From NCBI GenBank assembly GCA_963779225.1, contig CAVZWW010000003.1:3224001-3288000 (forward strand): 64,000 nucleotides of DNA, written 5' to 3'. Below the pieces are notes generated by a model. That model had not been told where the DNA came from, made no database searches, and saw only the letters and a program-made list of their open reading frames with translations. Source of the DNA: CAVPCZ01 sp963779225. Its GTDB lineage: Bacteria; Bacteroidota; Ignavibacteria; UBA10030; UBA6906. Position 1 is the first letter of the stretch. Each line of letters starts with the position of its first letter. Shown piece after piece: positions 1 through 7,317 of this stretch. Both the position numbers and the translations under genes were made by a program.

Positions 1-2
1 CC

Positions 3-119
3 ATTCCTTTTGAGGTCGAAGTCAGGAACGACACCCTGATTCAAAAAGGGCCTCCGAAGTCTGCGCAAAATGCGCCCAGCACATGGGAGTTGCACGAGGT
101 CTGGGTGAGAGTGAAGTGA
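3..119 (+). CDS. C-terminal end of an unidentified protein (5' end outside window)
   Basis: The only frame open from the left edge runs to a TGA at 117-119 and gives 38 residues ending in WELHEVWVRVK. Charged and aromatic residues alternate as in a beta-strand-rich C-terminus. There is no motif to name it by, and the start lies outside the window. It is followed within 80 bases by a tRNA-like remnant, so the gene may abut an insertion scar. Confidence 0.4.
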   Translation: MPFEVEVRNDTLIQKGPPKSAQNAPSTWELHEVWVRVK

Positions 120-192
120 TGCACTCGCTCCCCACCCGATTCAACAGTGACTACAGAAGCGTTGACCCTGGTCACAATGATGAGAGTGAATT

Positions 193-236
193 CGACTTTT
201 AATCAGTGGGTTCCACGTTGGCGCCGTGGTGGGTGA
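193..236 (+). pseudogene. tRNA-Lys 3'-half remnant (copy F1)
   Basis: The bases reproduce the intact tRNA-Lys at 6168-6240 from the anticodon stem-loop (acttttaatcagtggg) to the acceptor end (ggtgggtg), with a corrupted T-arm. No D-arm or 5' acceptor strand precedes it, so it cannot be a functional tRNA. A perfect 8-bp hairpin (gaatagac/gtctattc, 241-259) follows, in the position where a tRNA terminator would lie. Confidence 0.7.
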
Positions 237-298
237 ACAAGAATAGACTGGGTCTATTCGCCCAGGCGCTGCCATCTGATCAGAACGCTTTTTCGCGA

Positions 299-850
299 CT
301 ATCGATACTGCCGCCCGACAAGATCCCTCACAACATCCACATTTGCCTTGTCGATGATACTGGCACCTGCATCTATACTCGATGGCATTATGCCGTACCG
401 GCAGAACTGTGTCAGTTCTACCACGGGATAGAAACCTTGCACATACGGCTGTTGATCGATCGAGAATCGGATGTGTCCGCCTTCGATGAGACGGAGAATT
501 TCCGGACTGATATCATATCCCACAACGGTGTATCCGCGGAAACTCCTTTCGATTGCCGTGCCGGCACCCTCTGTATCTGCCTGTCCCGTGCAGAGCACAA
601 TTGTGATGTCGGGATGTTCTTTCAGTTTCCGGGAGATCCTCTCTACAGCCTGATCCACGCTGTTCCCCGAAATCAACACTTCCCATGAGATGTTGTTCTT
701 CTTCAGTACCTCCTGTGCTCCACGCAGACGATCGTTCAGTGCCGAGACGCCCTCGTCGTGCATTGTCATCAGCACACGGCTGCCCGGTGGAACAATTTCC
801 AGCACTTTCGTGCCGAGTGTTCTGCCGGCATCGTAGAATCCCTGACACAC
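299..850 (-). pseudogene. 5'-truncated periplasmic sugar-binding protein (PBP1/LacI-fold)
   Basis: 183 residues are readable. They match the C-terminal two-thirds of type I periplasmic binding proteins of ABC sugar transporters: a helix-strand pattern with GxxVxxTMHDEG, an ITIVLCTGQAD strand, a VVGYDISPE hinge strand and IDQQPYVQGFYPV near the end. A full protein needs about 300 residues plus a signal peptide. Here the frame begins at a GTG just after an in-frame TGA and directly abuts dispersed repeat R1. No permease or ATPase gene is nearby. I read it as a decayed remnant whose N-terminal half was lost at the repeat junction; expression of a domain fragment cannot be excluded. Confidence 0.7.
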
Positions 851-853
851 CGC

Positions 854-930
854 TGTCCCTCGTCAATATTCCGTCCGTAGCATAATGCCACCACGAATCA
901 TGAGTTGAGCGTGGTGTTCTGTGCAATGAG
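854..930 (+). repeat. dispersed intergenic repeat R1, copy A
   Basis: About 77 bp beginning tgtccctcgtcaatattc. It is similar over its length to 9290-9368 and 38131-38209, in the same orientation. It sits exactly where the sugar-binding protein and IS110 transposase remnants are both broken. The minus-strand reading of all three copies gives similar peptides (LLIAQN.TLNS and N(I/M)(D/E)EGQ), so the repeat may derive from a coding segment. Confidence 0.6.
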
Positions 931-1392
931 GAGCCAAGTGGGAGTGACAACGTCCTGATAGGCGCTGACAAGCGTCCTCAGCTCATACAATCCGTTGTCG
1001 CTGTGGTAGACCTCCTTGAGAAGGCCCGCCCGCAGCAGCTCACAGAGCTTTCCCGCGTCGATCTTATCCGTCTTCGGTCCGTGACACAACAACCGATTGT
1101 GCAATGGATCACAGATGATGATCCTCTCCGTATAATCCAATAACTCCAGGTACAACCAGTGCGCAGTTCCAGATTCCTCCAACGTAATGACCGTCCGGCC
1201 CTTCAACGACCCGAGGTACTCCTTCAGTTCCTTCAGGTCGCTCGAACGTTCGAATACCCGAGGATGATCATCATCGCGCGACATATGTCCGATCGCCATA
1301 GTCTTCAGCGACCAGTCAAGCGCAATGTAATGATCGTACATCACCCGAGACTTGCCACTGTCAATACTTCGTGTTATCTTTTGGACACGCAT
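898..1392 (-). pseudogene. truncated IS110-family transposase (N-terminal DEDD part)
   Basis: The frame has the start of an IS110 transposase. An ALDWS strand carries the first catalytic Asp, VITLEESG the Glu, then IIICDPLHNRL and KTDKIDAGKLCELL with the DxxDA-type motif. The chosen ATG at 1392 has a strong AAAGGAGG five bases upstream; a longer frame to 1422 lacks one. Only about 164 residues remain, against some 300-400 in the family. The reading departs from the family after YQDVV and runs into repeat R1, so the C-terminal serine domain is missing. It is a dead insertion-sequence fragment. The element's start lies near the hairpin at 1394-1474. Confidence 0.75.
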
Positions 1393-1393
1393 G

Positions 1394-1474
1394 AAGGCCT
1401 CCTTTCGTCGGTGAGATGTCACTTTCGTTATCCGTAAATTACGGATATCTACACCACCACGAAAGTGAGGCCTT
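1394..1474 (-). promoter_or_regulatory. long inverted repeat covering the IS110 transposase ribosome-binding site
   Basis: Outer arms aaggcctcctttcg (1394-1407) and cgaaagtgaggcctt (1460-1474) pair with few mismatches. Alternative inner arms are cactttcgt/acgaaagtg and a perfect palindrome tatccgtaaattacggata (1429-1447). The outer left arm contains the Shine-Dalgarno of the transposase, so folding would hide it. This is a common way for IS elements to stay silent; here it is inferred from sequence only. Confidence 0.5.
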
Positions 1475-1729
1475 TTCTATTTTACCAAGAGGATGCGCGA
1501 AGTGAAGCCCGTATCCGTGAATATCGAGCGGCGCCTGTTGCGCTCGACATTCAGTACGGCTCGTCGATGGAAGCTGACAGAGAGTAATCCCTGTGCAGAT
1601 GTGGCGTTTGTTCCCATTCCCGAAGAATCTCCGCCGTTTCTGACAATGGAAGATTTCCAGAAGTTGATAGACCTGATCCGTCGTCTCGCTGAAGCTACTC
1701 GTGAACGCGAAAGGGGAGTGAGTGATTGA
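1469..1729 (+). pseudogene. fragment of a tyrosine recombinase (phage-type integrase)
   Basis: The open frame has the core-binding segment typical of tyrosine recombinases: VSVNIERRLLRSTFSTARRW, then SNPC, then PIPEESPPFLTMEDFQKLIDLI, the linker into the catalytic domain. The catalytic R-H-R-Y region is absent and the frame ends in unrelated residues at 1729. The N-terminal part is replaced by the IS110 element's edge. An integrase scar fits the att-like tRNA remnants in the window, but no link to them can be shown. Confidence 0.65.
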
Positions 1730-2113
1730 CTGCGAATGGATGGATAGGTCCCCCCCCGCCCAAATTGGTGATGGGCTGGACGTGGTGAGCTGATTGGTAA
1801 CGAGCATAGAGAGGAACTGTCAACTGAAAACGGATTTCAACGAAATTCCGATCCCAACCCCAAACTTTAGGGCGGGGTAGGGTATCTGTGAGAAGTGCGT
1901 CCCCAATGCGCCATAATATATTTGTAGAAATTTGCTGGGGGGGATATTGAGAGGGAAGTAGCTGGGGGAAGACTGCTTGTATCTGGATAATTGACTGCCA
2001 TGTAACGCTACGCGGAGTCACTTCTCCATTGATCTTCTACATTTCCGGGGGGACAGTGTCCGTTTGAATGCGCGAAGTCTTCAGAAGCTTGAAGAATGGA
2101 CCGCAAAGGGCTA
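1730..2113. other. non-coding stretch
   Basis: No convincing gene. Minus-strand frames here are short and low-complexity. A run of eight C (about 1749) and several G runs are visible. Confidence 0.4.
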
Positions 2114-2176
2114 TGAGTAATTCTACTCAGGCACAATTGAGTAGTCCTACTCATGCAGATTGAGTAGTTCTACTCA
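2114..2176 (+). promoter_or_regulatory. three tandem 16-bp palindromes (operator-like)
   Basis: Three copies of TGAGTARTYCTACTCA at 2114-2129, 2138-2153 and 2161-2176. The start-to-start spacing is 24 and 23 bp, so they sit on roughly the same DNA face. Each copy is an inverted repeat (GAGTA/TACTC), as expected for a dimeric regulator. They lie about 210 bp upstream of the first lipoprotein gene. The regulator is unknown. Confidence 0.6.
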
Positions 2177-2304
2177 TTGATTTTCCCAATTCCTAAGAGT
2201 AGTTTGCCGCGTCAAGTGGGCAATGTGGTTCCTGGCGAGGAGCTACCGAGCCGCCGAGTGTTCTTCTGTAATCAGACGACCCTGCAATCTTATTCCCCCG
2301 ACAA

Positions 2305-2334
2305 GAGCCACACTTGTCTCGCAAGTGGCGGCTC
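2305..2334 (+). promoter_or_regulatory. stem-loop in the leader of the first lipoprotein gene
   Basis: GAGCC-a-CACTTG and CAAGTG-gc-GGCTC form an 11-bp stem with a short internal loop and a 5-base apical loop, 50 bp before the ATG. It has no following U-run, so it is an RNA structure of unknown role, not a terminator. Confidence 0.4.
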
Positions 2335-2386
2335 TCATACGTACCCGCCTCAATCCATACCACAAATCATCAGAAAGGGGAAAGTC

Positions 2387-3067
2387 ATGAAGATTCTGTC
2401 TTTTGCTCTACTGCTGATGGCGAGTTTGGCGTTTGTGCCGTTGGGGTGTTCGGACAAATCATCTCCCATCGTATCTCCAACTGACCAGGCACTCAGTTCG
2501 CCTACAACATCGACGGGCTTGCCGAAGGCTGGAGTAAAGGTTGTAAACACCTTAAGGGGGAGCGCCAATGCTTATTACGCCCTTTGGTACCCTGATGGGA
2601 CACTCTGGGGGACTATCCCAGCTCCAAAGCAAAAGGATGGGTTCTACACTGTCGAGACTGTCCAAGCGAATGCATACAGCGACGGTACGGCGTCGGGGTC
2701 GTTCCATTACCAATTTCTGGGCAATCTTCCCCCAGAGGCGGAGGGTGGATTCTACGACAAAATCGAAGGAAAAGTAATCAAGCTCGCGGTAGAAGGCAAC
2801 AAAGCCTTGGTTGTTGTGGAAATCACGAAATGGAAATTATGGCCGCTTCCCGCCTGGTTCGCCCAGGTGTTTATCGATAATGGGGAGGGAGCATCGTCGA
2901 GCGATGAATTGTCGGAATGGTTCGCCGCCCCCGACGAGGGTACGCGCGACTTCTGGCTGACTATGGACCCAGACCAGTTCATCCTGTGGACAACGGACCA
3001 ACTGAAGGAATTCCCTAGTGTCCCGCCTGTATTTCCCATTGACCACGGAAACATCCAAGTCCGCTAA
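2387..3067 (+). CDS. secreted lipoprotein of unknown function (226 aa)
   Basis: The start at 2387 is chosen because AGAAAGGGGAAAG lies just upstream and a lipoprotein signal begins there: MKILSF, a hydrophobic stretch, then the lipobox LGCS with Cys near residue 21. The open frame extends 70 codons upstream but has no signal there. The mature part is about 205 residues, Ser/Thr/Pro-rich at first, then a mixed beta-type domain with several Trp. No family recognised. The leader is almost the same as that of the next gene (3147) although the mature domains differ. A hairpin terminator follows at 3091. Three operator-like palindromes lie upstream, so it may be regulated by a dedicated factor. Confidence 0.75.
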   Translation: MKILSFALLLMASLAFVPLGCSDKSSPIVSPTDQALSSPTTSTGLPKAGVKVVNTLRGSANAYYALWYPDGTLWGTIPAPKQKDGFYTVETVQANAYSDGTASGSFHYQFLGNLPPEAEGGFYDKIEGKVIKLAVEGNKALVVVEITKWKLWPLPAWFAQVFIDNGEGASSSDELSEWFAAPDEGTRDFWLTMDPDQFILWTTDQLKEFPSVPPVFPIDHGNIQVR

Positions 3068-3090
3068 GGCTATGGCCTCATCCAATGCAA

Positions 3091-3115
3091 AGCCCGGGCA
3101 GCGATGTCCGGGCTT
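3091..3115 (+). terminator. hairpin terminator (GCCCGG-type family)
   Basis: AGCCCGG-gcagcgatgt-CCGGGCTT, followed by a short pyrimidine run (ccttcc). The same hairpin with the same loop recurs in inverted orientation at 3841 and again at 36857. Confidence 0.6.
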
Positions 3116-3146
3116 CCTTCCATAACTCATCAGAAAGGATAAAGTC

Positions 3147-3764
3147 ATGAAAATCCTGTCTTGTGGTCTCTTGCTGATGGCGAGTTTGGCGTTTGTGCTG
3201 TTGGGGTGTTCGGATAATTCGGCCGTGCCGGTATCGCCGACGGACCAGTCGGCAACGCCGGTGTCGCTGCAGAAGAGCAACGATGTCGCCGTTGATTTTT
3301 CGATGAATTCCGAAAAGGTGTTTGTGGCTGGCAAAATGTGGGAGAACGGGGGGAAACTGCTGATAAAGAAATACCAGGTACTTGAACCAGTCGCATCATT
3401 GGATGCCCGCGTAGCAGGACAAATGGAGAACTACCTAAGCCTCACGGTGGATCTCATTACTGGTGAGGGTCCCTGTCACGGCTCGTTCACGATAGATCCC
3501 GATGCAATAGCGGACGGAGTGTGGGAAGGGACCTACGAAGGGTACAGATCAAAAACAGATATTCCATTTATCTTCACGCTGCCGCTCAAGTGTGTGGCGC
3601 ATGGAAAAGGTGGGGCTATCGACAAGATGCAATTGTTCGTAGACGTCACCCTCACTGTCTACACTGATCTCCCCTTTGTGCCTGGTTTCGTCCGGCCTAA
3701 CATTCCCCTCCAAGTACCCGTTTACTGGTCAGGGACAGGCGTGGGTACCATCAAAGAACACTGA
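3147..3764 (+). CDS. secreted lipoprotein of unknown function (205 aa), leader paralogous to 2387
   Basis: AGAAAGGATAAAGTC precedes the ATG. The protein begins MKILSCGLLLMASLAF and has lipobox LLGCS with Cys near residue 21, so it is probably lipid-anchored. The mature region is a roughly 180-residue beta-rich domain with no recognised family, ending in a strand (VYWSGTGVGTIKEH). Bases from about 25 upstream of the ATG to codon 30 match the preceding gene closely; beyond that the proteins are unrelated. The gene is bracketed by two inverted copies of one hairpin (3091 and 3841), which suggests it moved or was duplicated as a cassette. Confidence 0.75.
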   Translation: MKILSCGLLLMASLAFVLLGCSDNSAVPVSPTDQSATPVSLQKSNDVAVDFSMNSEKVFVAGKMWENGGKLLIKKYQVLEPVASLDARVAGQMENYLSLTVDLITGEGPCHGSFTIDPDAIADGVWEGTYEGYRSKTDIPFIFTLPLKCVAHGKGGAIDKMQLFVDVTLTVYTDLPFVPGFVRPNIPLQVPVYWSGTGVGTIKEH

Positions 3765-3840
3765 ACTTTGAATGGGGGCGGTGATCTCGCGTACAACGCG
3801 GGACGAGAGCTAAAATCATTTGCCGTGAATGGATACAGAA

Positions 3841-3867
3841 AAGGCCCGGACATCGCTGCCCGGGCTT
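3841..3867 (+). terminator. hairpin terminator, inverted copy of the one at 3091
   Basis: GCCCGG-acatcgctgc-CCGGGC is the exact reverse complement of the 3091 hairpin, loop included. It lies 80 bp after the second lipoprotein gene and 15 bp before the IS3 element. It has no long U-run on the plus strand, so its termination strength is uncertain. Confidence 0.5.
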
Positions 3868-3930
3868 GAAATCCTCTATATTGCTCCCCTCTGAGGTGAG
3901 ACAGTCAGTGTGTTGAGTCTTTCTCTCCTC

Positions 3931-3968
3931 CCAAGGCACTCCGTGGGGGGGGGGGAGGAGTGCCTTGG
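3931..3968 (+). promoter_or_regulatory. 12-bp perfect hairpin with G-run loop near the IS3 left end
   Basis: CCAAGGCACTCC (3931-3942) pairs with GGAGTGCCTTGG (3957-3968) around a G-rich loop. It lies between the left terminal repeat and orfA. Such structures in IS elements can block read-through expression from outside; that role is inferred. Confidence 0.45.
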
Positions 3969-4047
3969 CGCCGAGCCTTCCTTTTCGAGCCGTTGCATCT
4001 TAAACGTCTGGTTCTCATACTTCCATTAACAAAAGGAGAACCAACGT

Positions 4048-4344
4048 ATGCCGCACGCCGAGTCAGGAAAATCGATCGAGGAGAAACTCGCCATCGTCCT
4101 CGAAGGCCTGAAGGAATCGACCAATATTGCCGAGCTCTGCCGACGTCACGGTATCAGCCAGGCCACCTACTACAACTGGCGCGACAAGTTCTTCGAAGGC
4201 GGTAAGACCGCTCTGGCCGGCAATGGCCCGGGGGGCCGCGGCTCCAGTGAAGCCGACAAGGCGAAGATCGCCGAGCTGGAACGGGTCATCGGCCAACAGG
4301 CGGTCGAGATCCAGGTGTTCAAAAAAAAACTGAAACTGTTCTGA
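4048..4344 (+). CDS. IS3-family transposase OrfA (helix-turn-helix)
   Basis: 98 residues. An N-terminal helix-turn-helix (KLAIVLEGLKESTNIAELC, then HGISQATYYNWRDKF) is typical of OrfA proteins that bind the IS ends. A C-terminal leucine-zipper-like helix (IAELERVIGQQAVEIQVFKKKLK) should dimerise with OrfB. AAAGGAGAACC precedes the ATG. Nine A residues (4321-4329) near the 3' end are a slippery run. A -1 shift there enters the orfB frame, which is open from 4320 onward, so a fused OrfAB transposase is expected as in other IS3 members. OrfA alone usually acts as a regulator. Confidence 0.85.
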   Translation: MPHAESGKSIEEKLAIVLEGLKESTNIAELCRRHGISQATYYNWRDKFFEGGKTALAGNGPGGRGSSEADKAKIAELERVIGQQAVEIQVFKKKLKLF

Positions 4345-4388
4345 GTGATGACGAGCTCGTCCATGCACTTGAAGCCGACGGCGTCCCG

Positions 4389-5222
4389 GTGGCTGAGAGT
4401 TGCCGGATCTTACGGCTCTCCCGGGCGAGTTACTACCGGCACCGACGGGCTCTCACGATTGTAAAGCCGGAAGCTCCCGAGCAGGATGCTTCCGAGGTTG
4501 CCCTCCTGGAGAAGATCCGGGAACTTGCCGGGAAGCACCCCTTCTGGGGATACCGGCGGATCACCGCGTTTCTCCAGCACAAATGCTCATTGTGCGTGAA
4601 CCGCAAGCGTGTGCGGCGTCTGATGCGGCTCGACGGGCTCTCGGTCCCGGTCAAGCGCTACAAAGCGAAGCGCACCGAGACCCGCTCCAAGCCTCACCCC
4701 ACTCGGCCCAACGAGTGGTGGGGTACGGACATGACCAAGTTCTACGTCCAAGGTCTCGGCTGGCTGTACCTGGTGGTCGTCATTGACTGGTACACCAAGC
4801 GGGCTCTGGGCTACGCACTCGGGCTGCGGCCGAAGACGGACCTCTGGCTCGAGGCACTGCATCAGGCCGTCGAAGTTGCCTGTCCTGCCGGCAGTCGCTC
4901 GGAGAACGTTCACCTGATGAGCGACAACGGTTCGCAACCGACAAGCAGACGATACGAAACGATTCTCGAGACCCTGAGCATCGAGCATGTCACCACCAGC
5001 TACAATAACCCGAAAGGGAACGCAGACACCGAGCGCTTCATGCGGACGTTCAAGGAGGAAGTCGTTTGGCCAAACGAGTTCGAATCACTTGAAGAGGCCA
5101 TCAGGGCTGTGGACATCTTCTTCCCTTTCTACAACCAGGACTATCCGCACTCGACATTGATGGGCATGAGCCCCATAGATTTTGAAGCTTCGCTGAACCA
5201 GACACAGACAGCAGCGGCTTGA
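4389..5222 (+). CDS. IS3-family transposase OrfB (DDE integrase core)
   Basis: 277 residues from the GTG at 4389, but the frame is open upstream to 4320 and is most likely made as an OrfAB fusion by -1 frameshift on the A9 run. It begins with the OrfB helical domain (SRASYYRHRRA...HPFWGYRRIT) and continues into the rve RNase H-like core. The catalytic triad is visible: Asp114 (GTDMTKF), Asp179 (MSDNGSQ) and Glu215 (ADTERFMRTFKEE), with the usual 35-residue D-E gap. It ends with YPHSTLMGMSPIDFE, normal for the family. Nothing is broken, so the enzyme should be active. Confidence 0.88.
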   Translation: MAESCRILRLSRASYYRHRRALTIVKPEAPEQDASEVALLEKIRELAGKHPFWGYRRITAFLQHKCSLCVNRKRVRRLMRLDGLSVPVKRYKAKRTETRSKPHPTRPNEWWGTDMTKFYVQGLGWLYLVVVIDWYTKRALGYALGLRPKTDLWLEALHQAVEVACPAGSRSENVHLMSDNGSQPTSRRYETILETLSIEHVTTSYNNPKGNADTERFMRTFKEEVVWPNEFESLEEAIRAVDIFFPFYNQDYPHSTLMGMSPIDFEASLNQTQTAAA

Positions 5223-5345
5223 AAAAAGACTCAACCAATTCTCAAGAAAATCTGTCTTGACTTTTGGGGAGCATTACACCTCCTACTGGAGCTAATCAAA
5301 CCATAGCGTCGGTAACTGCTTGCACAATCCACAAAGGAGGTCTTT

Positions 5346-5693
5346 ATGGCTCAAACCAAAAAGGCACCTAGGAAGAGGAAAGGTACCAAAAAGGAACCTA
5401 TCACAAACGTCTCAGATGCGATTCAGCTTGTACTCACGAAAATCAAATGTCTGAAGGCTCTTGTGAAGATCATCCAGAACCCAAAGACAGACAATGCCCC
5501 TGCGGTTTATGCGAAACTGATTGAGTTCTTCCCTGAAGTCGAACTGATCGTCACCGGACAGGAGCGGTTTCATGTTTGCCTAAGAGATGGTGTCGTGACA
5601 ATGAAAGCGGTAACTCTGGTCGATTACTATGATTCGCTTTCTGGCAGTCACAAGAAGAAGGGAAAAGGAAACCTGCAGGAATGGACGCCATGA
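5346..5693 (+). CDS. small basic protein of unknown function (115 aa)
   Basis: A strong AAAGGAGG lies five bases before the ATG. The first 18 residues are Lys/Arg-rich (KKAPRKRKGTKK), then an alpha-helical middle (SDAIQLVLTKIKCLKALVKII) and a short beta part (ELIVTGQERFHVCLRDGVVTM), ending in another Lys-rich stretch. There is no signal peptide or membrane segment. The charge suggests nucleic-acid or ribosome contact, but I recognise no family. It stands alone behind the IS3 element, with a hairpin terminator 120 bp downstream. Confidence 0.6.
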   Translation: MAQTKKAPRKRKGTKKEPITNVSDAIQLVLTKIKCLKALVKIIQNPKTDNAPAVYAKLIEFFPEVELIVTGQERFHVCLRDGVVTMKAVTLVDYYDSLSGSHKKKGKGNLQEWTP

Positions 5694-5816
5694 ATCCATC
5701 AGGCGAGGAATAGTGGTGCCCAACCTCCAGACTGGAATGTCTGTGGGGCAAGGACCGCTGTGGGATGGGAGATCCGGCTTTCTCGGGCTGAGGTGCGGTG
5801 CATGGAGTGGAATGAG

Positions 5817-5843
5817 GCCCGGCAATGATGTCCCGGCTTTTTT
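5817..5843 (+). terminator. intrinsic terminator after the 5346 gene
   Basis: GCCCGG-caatgatgt-CCCGGC followed by six T. It resembles the repeated hairpins at 3091 and 36857 in stem and loop. Bases 5844-6167 after it show no gene. Confidence 0.6.
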
Positions 5844-6167
5844 CTTGGGTTGTCTCGTCCTTTGTTTGACTTGCCTTGGAAGGTGTCAATTGGAGGACGT
5901 GTTGAATATTATCGGTGATATGATTACGTTCAAAGTGCAGATCACCAATCGAAACTTCTGGAACGAGTCACTGATGTGAATGGCTTCTGCGTACTGCGTG
6001 GCTTCGGAAGTGCCTGATTGGACGTGGGAGCCATCCCGTTCTATGGCAGAATAGGTCGAACTACTGTTGAAACAACTGTTGACAGTTGATCCCTGATTCG
6101 GACAGTGTCATGGGAAGGGGGGATAGCCGTCCCCTCGATATGCTTGCGATATTGAACGGTATCCCCC

Positions 6168-6240
6168 GCACCCATGGCTCAATTGGTAGAGCAACTGACT
6201 TTTAATCAGTGGGTTTCCGGTTCGAGTCCTGGTGGGTGCA
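6168..6240 (+). tRNA. tRNA-Lys (anticodon UUU)
   Basis: A full cloverleaf can be drawn: acceptor GCACCCA/TGGGTGC, D-arm GCTC...GAGC, anticodon stem ACTGA/TCAGT with loop cTTTTaa (anticodon TTT at 6201-6203), T-loop TTCGAGT and discriminator A6240. CCA is not encoded. The T-stem TCCGG/CCTGG has one C-T mismatch where the remnant copies elsewhere have the paired base (CCAGG), so the gene may be slightly worn or a sequence error is present. It reads lysine AAA/AAG codons. Confidence 0.9.
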
Positions 6241-6247
6241 CTCTCAG

Positions 6248-6280
6248 AACCCCTTTCGTGTGAAGGGGTTTGGTGTTTTT
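6248..6280 (+). terminator. intrinsic terminator of tRNA-Lys
   Basis: AACCCCTT/AAGGGGTT stem with a 7-base loop, followed by tggtgTTTTT. It starts 8 bp after the tRNA. The first part (ctctcagaac.cctttcg) is also found behind the tRNA remnant at 22333. Confidence 0.8.
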
Positions 6281-6317
6281 GTCTCCTCGATTGCTCGTTG
6301 TGCACCTCCTCAGGGCG

Positions 6318-6400
6318 GTCCGGATTTGAGTTTCATTGTCAACAATTTCAACAACACCCTCTTTGCCTTGATCTTTAGCCTAACCGGAAACCAGTTACGG
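6318..6400 (+). repeat. dispersed repeat R2, copy a
   Basis: gagtttcattgtcaacaatt... through gatctttagcctaa resembles 9404-9487 in the same orientation. Function unknown. Confidence 0.5.
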
Positions 6401-7046
6401 GTCGACCGACCACCGTAGAGATGCGCCGATCCCGATCTCTCCGTGCGGCATCAATGCGGGATGGTATCGGAAACTTTCTCAGGCAGACCTGAATCTCTGA
6501 GCGATTCAGTGCGTACTACATATCATCGGGAATCTCTGCCTGCGCACTCTCTCAACACCATCCTTTCCACGAAGTCCGGACACAGTCGCAGCGGTGGGCT
6601 TAGCGGTAAGGATACGTTGACTGTCTGTAATCTCTACAACGATTATAGCTGCATTACTCAACTCCGAAGCTGGGAGCCTGTCGGGATCGGCAATATTATG
6701 TGGATTGTGCCACGATACCCATGTATTCAGCCTTTGATACCATGGTATTATGGCATTGATAGAATTCTGGAAAAGGGGATTGATATTATCAGAACCTCAC
6801 AATAGTCCCCAGATTGTTCTACGAAAGCGAATGCACACTACGTCAGAGATCTCTATGACACCCGAGGCCAGGGTTCGGGATTGTCAGGGGGGGGGGACAG
6901 GGTTGTAGAGTCAACAGCACGGAATGACGAACAGATGCTATCCGAAGAATCGCATCTGCCCCAGCGAGGGCGGAGATAGAATTGCTCGGTCAACGTGTGG
7001 AGTCCTCGACAAAGGTGCCCGCTCGCAACTGTCGCGACGTGTCTGA
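6401..7046. other. non-coding or fully decayed stretch
   Basis: Frames of up to 120 codons occur but have no ribosome-binding site, no domain pattern and erratic composition. A run of ten G lies at about 6889. I see no gene. Confidence 0.4.
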
Positions 7047-7244
7047 AGTAGCAGTGATGCAGCCCTCATCACCATTGTCCTCTTGAAGATATTGAAGGAG
7101 ATGGCGCAGTACGGTCGGTCCATGTCGAATCTTTGGGCAATGCTTCGGTTCAATCTCTTCTCGTATCGCGATTTGATGCAATGGCTGGACGATCCGAAGC
7201 ATTCGCCGCCATTCGTTCCCGATGAACGATTTGCCCTGTTGTAA
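7047..7244 (+). pseudogene. C-terminal tail of an IS4-type transposase
   Basis: From an in-frame TGA at 7044 to the TAA at 7242 the plus frame reads AALITIVLLKILKEM, then WAMLRFNLFSYRDLMQWLDDP and PPFVPDERFALL. That is the characteristic ending of a group of IS4-family transposases (helical segment, then NLFxYRDLxxWLDDP). The catalytic DDE region is absent, so it is a remnant. It lies 70 bp upstream of the secreted protein at 7318. Confidence 0.6.
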
Positions 7245-7317
7245 TGTGGAGAGCACCGGACCAAAGTGGTGATTGCAATTCGAATTCAATATTGTGCGCG
7301 CGGACGGAGTTTTGACT

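Larger units (their letters stand above)
3882..5273 (+). mobile_element. complete IS3-family insertion sequence (about 1.39 kb)
   Basis: The left end starts TGCTCCCC and the right end closes with GGGGAGCA. Comparing the left end with the reverse-complemented right end gives imperfect terminal repeats (TGCTCCCC...GACAG, then a shared TTGAGTCTTT block). Inside are orfA and orfB in the IS3 arrangement with a -1 frameshift site. I see no target duplication: the flanking triplets are tat and tta. The element looks recently mobile because both reading frames and the DDE triad are intact. Confidence 0.8.

Noticed and set aside
206..688. Plus-strand 160-codon frame starting in the tRNA remnant
   Set aside because: It begins in tRNA-derived sequence and then runs antisense to the sugar-binding remnant.
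2114..2176. Considered a CRISPR array because of regular spacing
   Set aside because: Repeats are 16 bp and palindromic with 7-8 bp gaps, too short for repeat-spacer units, and no cas genes are present. No CRISPR was found anywhere in the window.
6443..6805. Plus-strand 120-codon frame
   Set aside because: It has no ribosome-binding site, no hydrophobic or domain pattern, and sits in a decayed region.
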